DNA from: Diorhabda sublineata
Lineage: Eukaryota > Arthropoda > Insecta > Coleoptera > Chrysomelidae
NCBI RefSeq assembly: GCF_026230105.1
Contig: NC_079474.1
Span: 44,778,294 to 44,842,293 of the forward strand
Direction of reading: 5' to 3'
DNA length: 64,000 nucleotides
The notes beneath the pieces were generated by a model. It worked only from the letters and a program-made list of their open reading frames with translations. It did no database searches and was not told the origin of the DNA. This document shows, in pieces, positions 48,794 through 60,100 of the stretch; position 1 is the first letter of the stretch, and the number at the start of each line of letters is the position of its first letter. The translations under genes and the position numbers were made by a program.

Positions 48794-48926
48794 GTTGAGG
48801 ACTCAAAATAAAACTAGAAGAGTTTTTTCAAAATGCCAACGTTACGATCTTTTATTTGTCAATGAAAAGATTGAAACGTTGGCATTTTAAAAAGACTATT
48901 GGACAATTTTATTTTGAGTCCTCAAC
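48794..48926. repeat. 133-bp imperfect hairpin downstream of rogdi
   Basis: The arms GTTGAGGACTCAAAATAAAA and TTTTATTTTGAGTCCTCAAC are exact inverses. They continue inward with AAAATGCCAACGTT against AACGTTGGCATTTT and ATCTTTT against AAAAGAT around a short loop near 48858. It is probably a foldback MITE. The plus-strand frame starting at 48856 overlaps its right arm and is not a gene. Confidence 0.93.
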
Positions 48927-49599
48927 TGGAACCATATTCATCAAATATTTTGAGAAGTTTCTATTGGATTCCGAATTTAGGATTTCTACTGAGTGTGGTT
49001 GCAGAAAGTACAATATGACTAGTAACAGAATTAAAAAAGGTATATTAGAAAAAGTATCTAAATGATCAAAAACTAGTCGTGGCAAAGGGGTTAGTTTTGA
49101 GAAGAATGGAACATTTAGAGATATTATAAAGTTTAACACTTATGTAAGTGATAAGGTACCTTTAAAATGATCAAATTTAAAGAAAAGGATGTTTCGCCCT
49201 CTGTAGGTAGTTGTGATTTCCTTTATTATTCATCAATTATATATTTTTGAATTTTTAGACCCAGTCAACTATTTCCAATGTTTTGTGAAAATTAAAACAT
49301 TTTTTATCAACAATAGAGTGACAAGATTGCCGGGTACCTCTTGTGTTTTGTATGAAAATGGAAAAATGATTTATAATTTCTCACAAAAATGAAATAATAA
49401 AGATTTCTTGAAATTCTTTGCTTATACAGAATCAGGTGTTGCACGTTGGTCGAAATCATCACAAACTGGTTTTAGTGTAAGCCACAGAACGTACTCCAAG
49501 AAGAAATGCAAAATCAGTTGTCATTCAGTGAAAACAACATGGCGTATTTTCAATGCCAGTGCCCTCTATGTCTACAATTACGGCAACTGATAAAGAAAT

Positions 49600-50220
49600 A
49601 GTGAATAATCAGGAAAAATTCACCCAGGAAATTGTAAACTTTTCAAGAAACCATAAATCGAAAAAATTTTTAATTAAGAAGAGAAGCGTTTAAAAAAAAT
49701 GAAAGATTATGTAGATTGGCAGCCCTGTCAATTGAAAGTGAAGGAAAGAACACAAAACACTAGAAATAAACATAATTTCAATTCTATGGTCACGGGACAG
49801 TAAGTAGAGACAGATAAAGTGATTTTACGAAGAAAGTGTGACCCAAGCACAAATCACACACTCCAGACCATAAAAATGTGGGAAAAGTTCTTTTAGTGAA
49901 CCACGATGACATTCTTTCACCTCCGCTGCATATAAAGTTAGACCTGATGAAAAATTTAGTAGAAGCTTTGCCCAAGGGAACATTTGTAGGTCCACAAGAA
50001 CTTTAAAGAAATAATAAACGATCAGGAAAAATTTACCAGGAAATGTTTTTCAAACTTTTTAAGAAACCATAAATCGAAAAAATACTTAATTAAGAAGAGA
50101 AGCGATTTCAGGAAAATGGAGTCTAGGAATGTTTGTAGATTATTGTTGGGGAATATATAGATAGGCAACCCTGTAAATTAAAAGTGAAAGAGAGAACACA
50201 AAACACTAGAAATAAACAGA
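49600..50220 (+). repeat. direct repeat pair of about 190 bp
   Basis: Copy 1 (49600-49770) and copy 2 (50010-50210) share AATCAGGAAAAATT / GATCAGGAAAAATT, AAGAAACCATAAATCGAAAA, AATTAAGAAGAGAAGCG, GGCA(G/A)CCCTGT(C/A)AATT and GAACACAAAACACTAGAAAT. The bases between them (49790-50000) differ. No coding function was identified. Confidence 0.85.
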
Positions 50221-50568
50221 AACTGGTTTGACCATAGAATTGACATTTTATGGCTTTGTCTTTAGAATAAAATGTTTTCATTACAGGTGCTAGAGACATC
50301 TGTAGATTTCTTTTGTTAACTAGATAAATTGTGGACCAAATATTTATGGAGCGTTTAATCTATGTTTTATATAATAAAAGTACAAACCAGATACAGAAAA
50401 CATTATTGAGTCTTAACATCCAAATACCACTAATCTTGATACCTCGAAAATTTATTTACATATCGTGGCATATACTTAACATGAAAATCAAGTTGTTGAT
50501 CAAAAATAATTTAAATGTCATTTTAATATCAAAATATATGTTCATATATTTCAATTATATTGAGAGAA

Positions 50569-53500
50569 ATGTCTGACGAAAGTATTACAAATAAAGAAGA
50601 TAACGAAAATTTGCTTTACTTAGCAAAAAGATTTCAATTAGATGAGGTTTCGTACGAGGAAGATCATGTCTATATACGAGAATCCATCGGTTCCGAAACA
50701 TCCTTACCATCATCCGTCGACAACATTAGCGAATCTACAAGGGAGTTATTAAATAGTGTCGATAGTAAATTGGGACCAAAAGTTTTCAAAGATCCGAGAG
50801 TTATGGCCAAAACAAAACCATTCGTAATTATATACATTTAAAATATTTTTTTAAAGAATATTATTTTCAACCATTCTAAAAAAATAGTACACACATTTAT
50901 ACGTATACGGGGTAAATTAGAGGAATGGTAGATTGTTGAGAAATATAAATCTATATCATTGTTAGTTTATGAGATATGGGCTGAGCAGAGTTTAAAAGAA
51001 TACAAATTGTGTTGTTCACATTTTCAGGGATGTAGCTATAAGTTATATAAAGAACTTTGTATAAATTGCAAGCCAAAGGATCTATTGTGACCCATTTTCA
51101 GCTGATCTTATAATCCCATTCCTTCAAGAAAATTTAGGTTATGCGTTAACTCTAGCTGTTAAAGATAGCGTAGATGATTCCTCGAAAGTGTTCAGGTTCT
51201 ACTTTTGCAAGTCTCTTTCTTCTCTCCACTCCAGTGTATCTCGGAAACCATTGAGGGGTAGTCATTTCTTGAAGTCACTTCTCAGATCAACAAGAAATTC
51301 GTTGTCGCTCTTCCACTCAATTCAAAAAGCTTAATAAAATATAAGCCACGATTTCTAAGCGGTCTCGTTATTTACAACGCTTACCAGATGCAACACTTGT
51401 TGTGATATTATTCTTATTATACTACTCTACAAGTGACAGGTTGAGAAGAATAAAAATTTTAAAATCAAACCAAACACCACAATATCATCAACATTTCTAC
51501 CAACCTAAGCCATAGTAATCAAGCACAAAAGGATAAATCCTATACACTCGAGTAGTTCGAGGGCTGTCTGTCGTGTGGAGGTACCTGTGAAAGGAGTCCC
51601 AAAAAATGTAAGTTCTGGGCGTCTGTATGCGAGATCGGTGTTCATGAGCCAAGTCTACCTGTCGAGTAGATATTGCAAATACTGCTCTAGGTGATATTAT
51701 GTTGGACAGCAGGGTTAGTATTGGTAAAACAGAGTCAGTTTGGCGACGTTTCTAAGCTGTCCAAGTTTATGGTCTACTCTGGATCGCCTATAAGTAAAAT
51801 TGTTCTCTTCTGTATTGAGTCGAGCAGTATACTTGAGAGCTCTAAATATCCAAACAATACTCCAAAGATTAACGAACCTGGTGCTCAAAAAGGATTAAAA
51901 GCAGTACTTATAGCTTTTTCGTCATAAAGGGGGCTCCAAGTTTTTGAGAAGCTGCTTCATATAAGTTTCACTTCTTATTTGTGGCATATATAAGCCTTGA
52001 GTTGTTTTTACTTTATAAATGCTTGTAATTGTCGTGCTTTTTTCAATAAGCAACTAATGCGAACTTCGTTACTTTTTTAGATAGGCAATTTGTAATAAGT
52101 CAATAACGTGATGATACAAGGGACGCATAGCCTTTTCTTGTTTATTCTGGAGAGACAGAGATTGGTTGGGTATATTTGTGTAGGATAAGAAAATTTTTAT
52201 AAAGTGGTAGGTTCATTAGAATTGGCCCTGGTATAGGAGTTGCTCCTCTGCAGGGGTTTATTCTTGAAACATCCCGTGTAATTATGATTATCAAAGGCGT
52301 AGCTTGGTTTAATATCAATGTGGACGAGATTGCATCATCAGGCTCTTCTTTTTCGGCTTTTAACGTAGTTATACTTCGTCATGGTAGCCCAATTTGTGAA
52401 TTTTTAACATGAAAGTAGTTGCCGAAGGCCAAGTCCTGAGTCTCCGCATTTATAGAGGTAGATCCATATGTATATAAAAAATTCTTTCATCAAAAATTTT
52501 TTTAGGATCTAGAATGGTGTTTTGGACTCAATTCTAAAGTTCGAATTGTAAATTTAACTAAAAAAACACAACATATAATAATGTATGCTTGCTCTCATTA
52601 TCCAATTATATACAATTATTGTGATAAAAAGATGATACATTTAGAAGGTCATGTAAGTATACAAAAAAAAATAGTTTTGTTCACTAATTGCAAATAATAC
52701 AACAGTAACAACAGAGAAAAAATTTGCTGAAGGGTTTCAGAGACCTTTTAGGGTGATTAAATCGACACGTTCTAAGTACTGCTTTGTTAAGTTTGATATA
52801 CATATATTTGATAAACATAATCATAAATACTCATCAGACGAAGAAACAATTTCTAGGGCAACAAAAAAAAAGAAAAAACATATTTTTATAAATAACCGAG
52901 GTCAATTAATCAAATGGCCGATTAATTTTAATTATCTAATCTCTAAATTATTCTTATGTTAGTATGTCTATCACTACAAGCGGGTCACAATCTCACATCT
53001 TGTCCCCTTAAAGAAAGCAATAGAGGCTTAGAGAGGACAGAACATGAATCCTGGCGAACTAAGCGGGTATCTAAGCATTCGAAAGGAATGTAAGGATCAA
53101 TAGATATAATCACGAAATCCACGTCTTTCAACTTCATCAAAAAATAAAAAAAAACATAATAACAAGTCGAGATTAATGAACGATCACAGAGAATACGTTT
53201 CCTTGAGACTCATTGATATTCTACGCTGATGGCTGGAAAATGGACAAGTAGGGACAGGAATATATGGCCCAGTAATCAAGCTAGCTATGTCATTGTGCGC
53301 TACAAGCTCTTGAATCTTATAAAATTGAGTCAATGTGACTGCAATCAATCTGGTAGCAAAGAACAACGTTATTATAGTGTATGTACTGGAGAAGAAAGTC
53401 GGAACAACTCCTTTTATAGAATCACAATCTTTTATAGGTTTCCCGAAAAGCAAAGAAATTGATCTTATCCATGATATTCGGATACACGTATAATTTAGAC

Positions 53501-54085
53501 ACGCGTTATGCATACTACGTCCCTTCCTTTCTCATGGGAGTTGGATTAGTCCTACATAAAAACGACTCGAAACGATTCCCTAGATCAGAGCCTGAAAATT
53601 GCAAGTAAACCCTAGTCCATCATTAAACGTTTGCGCATGAAAATGCCAGCCGGTTTTCCACGTTGAAAAACTTGTTTAGAAATGTTCTTAAGGTCTTAAC
53701 TAACAGCGGTAAAGCAGTAACAGAGGTTTCATCGTATAAAAAACCTTGAAAAGTGTCGGAAAACCCCCCGAAAAATCGATAAAGTTCCCGCGCCTAACTT
53801 TTTTCCCAACATTCCTCAGCCCTTAACTAAGAACTGTGCGTGACGGCGGAAGCTTTGGATGGCAGAATAAATTTTTTGGCATAGTATTTCAATGATGCAC
53901 ACTACAAAATAATATATGATCGATGAATCTATAATAAATGAGCCAATACAATAAAAAAATATTATAAAAATAATATATGTTTATCTATAACTATACATAT
54001 CACATCTATATACATCTATACAACAAATGAAGTAAGCTTCAAATAATAAAAAATCATTCACGCATGAACTAAATATAATAAGCGA

Positions 54086-54122
<37 letters not shown>

Positions 54123-57100
54123 TTACGAAAAGCGAGAGAGTGGTTTCAAATTGAACGCGATAAAAAATTCGAGTTTTAACTGTATCGTGATAATTTTTTT
54201 TAAATTGGAGTTGAATCAACTTGCAAACTTAACGAACAATCGTGTATTAACAAATTTGTTGACATTTTCCGACTAAATAATCTCTGCCGAGGGTTTATTG
54301 TCATCCAAAACTTCTGCTATCACGCACAGTTCTTAGTTAAAGGCTAAAGACACTTTTCAATCGCCTCTGCCGAAGGTTTTTTGTACGATTAAATCTCTGC
54401 TACTGCTTTACCGCTGATAGTTAAGACCTTAAGAACATTTCTAAATAATTTTTACGTGGAAACCGTTTCGATTTTTCTCGCAAGTCTTACAACATGGAAA
54501 ACCGGAATTTTCATGCGCAAACGTTTCGCACCGGCAGAGTAGCCATTTAATGATGTCCCAAGGTTTTACTTGCAACTTTCAGGCTCTGATCTTGGGAACC
54601 GTTTCGAGCACAGCGAACAATAGTCATTCTTCTCGACCATGATCGAGTGCACGTTTACATTGGCGAAGTTGAAGGAATAGTTAGTGCTTCACTAAATTAA
54701 TATATTAGTAATTGGGCTTAGAAATTTCAAGTGTCTTTCCACAAAAATGCGACGTTGATTTGTTTTGCTACTTAACTCGCTTAATTTTGTTACAATTTGT
54801 TTTTTAAACTTTTTAATTCAATTATGGAAGACATGTGTTAAAAAAACCCAAATTATAAATTTATGAACATATCATTGGAACCAAATCAAATATAAAAATG
54901 TTCTCCTTGTAGTCAAACATTGTGACATCTATAACTTGTGACGTCACTGGAAGATGGGTAGCGACATCAGCATCTAAAAATGGTTTCCTACATATATGGG
55001 ATATGGATCAAGTGTTGGGATCTGAAAAAAGGTGAAGTAATGTCTTAAAACTATAATTGACGTTTACGTTAAAACTATAAATTCATCAATTTATATTCAC
55101 AGTTTGTAAAATCCAAATGGAAGTTTAAGTTTGTGATGAAACTTTTGACAAATATCTTCATTTTCATTAAAAAATGTTATCGTTTTCAAGTTTATTCCAG
55201 CAATTAGAATAAAATAAAAACATCTTTTTACCGAAATTCGCTATAATATAGTCAAATTTTTAGTTGGCAATTCGTTTTGTAGTTATAAGTTCTCAGTATT
55301 ATAAATACAATATTGTAATTACAATTGTTCAACCTTAATTCTGAAGAATAGTTAAATTAACTGAAATTCATAAAATGATTGTTTACGAAGATAAAACCCA
55401 CAATAGGGAGCAATTCACATATTTCATGAGAATGTTTTTAATTCCCAGATATCCCAAGGAACAAAAATAATAAAGTTTTCTTCAATAAAGAATTTACTTA
55501 CGTAATAATGTTTTTACCTATCCGAGGATAACACAGTATATAAAACGCGTATAATTTTAATAGAAATTTCCAATTTTAGAACCCCAGTGTATACGATGTA
55601 TTCAATATACGGTCATTATAGCCTTAGCCTTGCTCGAATTAGCCCCACCGGTAAATACCTTATAACAGTAGGAGCTGTTGGATGTGATACGTATTCAGTA
55701 GATCTGTGGTTATGGACTTTAGGCAAAGACGTTCCAGAAGGTAAATAGAAGGCGCAATATATAATATTAAATATTAAGTCTGTTTGGGTTTGGGCTTTCA
55801 CTGAAGAAATATTTCTCTTAAGTTGTAAGTAACGCTAGATCAGATATTAGATTTTCTCCCCTACTATTTGCCGACCTCGGTAAAGTTTCAATATTCTTTT
55901 ATCGAAACCATTGTTGAATTATTCGCGCAGTGTGGACAGGATAATTATCATGTTGGTAAATCGTTTTCATCATAAGTTTGATGACAACATAGAATGTTGA
56001 GGTGAACCTTGCACTAATTCTCCAACAAACGTCAGGCCCATTTATACGCATCCAAGCTCAAACATTTTCTGAAAATTTGCCGGCAAATTTCGTAGTCGCA
56101 AGGAAAGGTTGTGGCGACTGTTGGGCTCGGAAGGGGGTACTCCTAAGCGATATGATGCAACCTGGAATGACAATCAGTAAATTTCTTTAATTTCTTAGAC
56201 CTTTTGATATGTTTGTTTCTAAATCGTCGTGATTTTAGGTCTTTTCTGATTTTGATGAAAGTTTTTTTTGATGTCTTGTACAATCTCCACAAAATAAAAA
56301 CAAATAGTAAGGTCGGACCGGTAATATAAAGCGGAATCGTTAGGTTCAGTAAGCCGGATCCATCACCTAGGAAGCCTCCTATTTAAAACTCTCTTTAATG
56401 AAGAGATAGTTTTCCAAAAGATACCGTGAAAACACTATCCGTGGTACAGAATATCCATCATCTGGGTTTGGTTAAATTCATGCAAAGCTTGTACTAATTG
56501 GAATCTGTACGGTTCATACGCAAACGACATCAAATACGTCAGATTGATGTCGAAGGAAAATGAAAGTCCCTAAGAGAACGTCGAATTATCAACACCATAT
56601 TTGATTCGAAGTTCGCCATGGAGATCACTGATTCTCTTTTAACAAAGTATTCAACACACGACGCTTTTTATTGTATGTATTTTGATAACTACAGAGCTGG
56701 ACGTTGACAGAAGCGCGCTACTGCATCTAGTGCATCTAGTGGAAAGCAAATAAAACTCTAGAGCTTATTATGTATATGTACGCATATTATTCGATTTGTT
56801 CGATGAAATAGGATCCATAAATACGTAGCTATGAGCTTTCTAAATTGGACGATACCATATTATGATAATTTTAGTCACTAATATGTCTTTGTTGTTGGCG
56901 AGAAAAAAAACTGTGTAACAAACTGAATACGAAATTGATTCCACAACCTAGCATTTAATTTGCTAATGATTGCTCATTCATATTTCAGATCATTATAGAG
57001 TCCCTTATTCTAACGGGACTCCAGTCAAAATCTGTTATAATCCTGATATTGAAGAACATATTATGATCATATTTACAAAACAAATTGTTCTCCTTGTTTG

Positions 57101-60100
57101 GGTAATAATTATTATAATAAAATTGAATTCCAATCAAATCCATCCGGATGAACAAATTTTAAGCAAGTATTGATTGTATTTTTTTAGAATGCCGAAGAAA
57201 ATAAATTTGTATCACCGTGTATACCCCAAATAATGCACAAAAATAAAATTGGACATATAACTGGAGGAACGTATGCGAATAAATGTCATGAATGTTATGC
57301 TTCTAGTAGCAAAGGGTGCATTTTGGTTTTCGGGAATACTTTGTATGCGAAACCGTTTGCGGAAGGTGAAATCAATAACGACAAACTATTCATAGATTCC
57401 ATAAAAGTTTCGCCAGTTTCGTTGGAATATTGCACTTCGACTGAAGGGTAAGTACTAAGTAAGTACGTTATTTATGATTCCAAGGGTATCGGAAATTCAA
57501 TATAAAAGGTATTTTTTATTAACACAAATCGTATTGGTTCATACTAGAATAGCGAGTTCGATTGCCTTCCGGTCTGTTTTCAGTAAAGATCCCGGCAATG
57601 ATTTGGCAGATGGATCCGTTTCCTGTACTAAATGGATCAAGATAGCTTCCGACGGCCTATTATATTACAAGTCCATAATAATACTGTTTCAATGGCTTCC
57701 AATACATCTTCTTGATTTCTGGGATGAAAATTCCTTTTGTAACGTTTTTCCCACTTAAATTTTCAGTTGGATTTATACAAGGATTATTTACCGGCCACGT
57801 TAATTTCTCAATATTGTTTTGTCAAAACCATTGCTGAATTATGCGCGCGGAATGGACAGGGCGATTACCATGTTGGTAAATAAAATCATTTCCATCATAA
57901 GTTTGATGGCAACATAATGTTGTTTAGAATATTAAGGTGAACCTCAGACTTGAATTTTGCACCAATTCTCCAATAAACGCCAGGCCCATTGATAATCCTC
58001 CAAGCCCAATAATTTACTGAACATTTGCCGGACTTATTATTTCCGTCAAATCTTGAATGTTTTTTCATCTGTGAGGTCAATTCGTTCCCGAAATTCGAGA
58101 TGAAGTCTATCGCAATAGAAGATGAAACGTAGGTGTTTACACCTAACACATTTCCATCAGTGGGGTCACTATGATTCGCCGCCACGAAAGAGCTTCAAAC
58201 AAAAGTAGTCGCAAGGAAAGGTTATGGCGACTGTTGGGATCGGACGGGGGGACTTGAATATTACTCTTTCTCAAGCTAAACGAACATTTCGTTCTTCAAA
58301 AACGACGATGAAGTCCGAGCAAAGGTCACACGCTTCTTCAGCGGATGGGCGGGAGCCTTCTTTAACTGAGAATACAGAAGCTGGAGCACCGTCCTCAAAA
58401 ATGTATCGAAAAAAATAGAAATTATGATTAAAAATACATATTAGTTTAATATTTCCAATGATGTATAAATTGACACCATAAACAATGTTTTCTTTTAGTA
58501 AAAAATATAAATCCGCGATTTAGGTACAAATCACGTGAAATTTGTTAATTTGAAATAAAAAAAAGTTATTTTGACCTTAAAGCAGTGGAAGTTACTAAGC
58601 TAATTGACAAATTGAGTTACTTTTAATGCGAATCAATATTTAACTATAATAATCTAATTATGTTTCATATGAATTTATTCACAAAATTTTGATTAATAGT
58701 ATACTTGTATATCTTCCTCCTCCGATAAAAATAATTGATATTTCAGATTGGTAATAACCGGAGACGCACGTGGAGAAATATATTTTTTTAATAAACGTAT
58801 AGAAATTTTATATTGGATTCGTGATTTCAATTTGGGACCAATTGCTTCTATAAGTTTTTGTTTGGATGCAAAACTCCAAATACAAGACCTAAACAAGTAT
58901 TATGTTCGTAAGTTGTTCGTTTTTGTATTTCTATAAACATTCACGTGAACATTTAGACGTATTTGATCATGATGTAAAGAGTACAAGGTGTGCTATAGCG
59001 CACCAGCTGGAAAGCAGCCAATGAGAGTTCGCTCCCAAAGAGATGCGCAGAACGAGTCGAAAATGAGCCTTCGGGAAGAACATACCTTGTAGTCTTTACA
59101 TCATGGTATTTGATCCATTTGTTGATTGTTTATACTACGACACCAATGCGCGGGATTATAACTCAGTCAAATCGTAGCTTTGACAAAAAAATTAGGGTGG
59201 AAGGTTTCTCGGTGGATTCTTAGATTCTTCAGTATGCTGAATTCGATTATAGAGTTTGCCAGCAAAAAATGACGGCTTCACATTGAAAATTGCAAAAAAA
59301 AAAATAAAAAACTTCTGATTTTTTTTACAAAATCGCCTCCTAGTGAATTTCCCGCACTTTACCAAGCCAAAATTTTATTCGAAATGCACTGGTCACTTTT
59401 AATTTTTCAGTTCCTCTCCATGGATACACTGCACACTGGCCATGAGTATTTGATAATCCCATTAAGTATTAATATTCTTTTAAAGCGATGCAACCATAAG
59501 AGATCTATTCCTACAGGAATTTAACAATACATTAACTTTTATTTGGAACCTGGACTTTGAAATGGCGGTATGACTTGACCACTAATAATCTTATTACAGC
59601 GTTTGACGCCCGTTTCGATAATCAACTTGGTTCCTCAGAGATTGAAACTAACTGTGTTTTTAGTATAGTGCAAGTTTTCGATGATAATATAATAACGTTG
59701 TCTGAGGGTTTATTTTTATTGTTAATACCCACCTTCCCCAATGATTTCTTAAAATCTACCAAGTAACAGTGATTTCTAATGATAAAAAGTTAATTTCCAT
59801 TATCAAAAGCTCATAAATAATGTAAATCAACTATATTATAAACAGTATGTCTCAACTATTTGTAGCTATTGAATTTAAAGATGCAAATGATACAACAAAT
59901 GAGAATAACTATATCATTTTCAATCTATTCCCAACAAGAAAATTCTGTGTTTATAATATAATTGAGTATTAATCTTAATCCTAATACATTCGATACTATT
60001 TTTTGGTTTTCAAACTAGAAAAGTGGAAAATTCTCTGGTTTTGTTCACTTCTTTGTTCCTCGTTTTTCCTTTATTACAATTATCTACATCTTTCATTCAT

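Noticed and set aside
48856..49065. Plus-strand 70-codon frame near the hairpin
   Set aside because: Its first third is the right arm of the 48794-48926 inverted repeat and the rest has no known motif.
57474..57758. 95-codon plus-strand frame in CFAP251 intron 6
   Set aside because: No WD-repeat similarity; it starts right after the exon 6 donor and overlaps the edge of a transposon relic.
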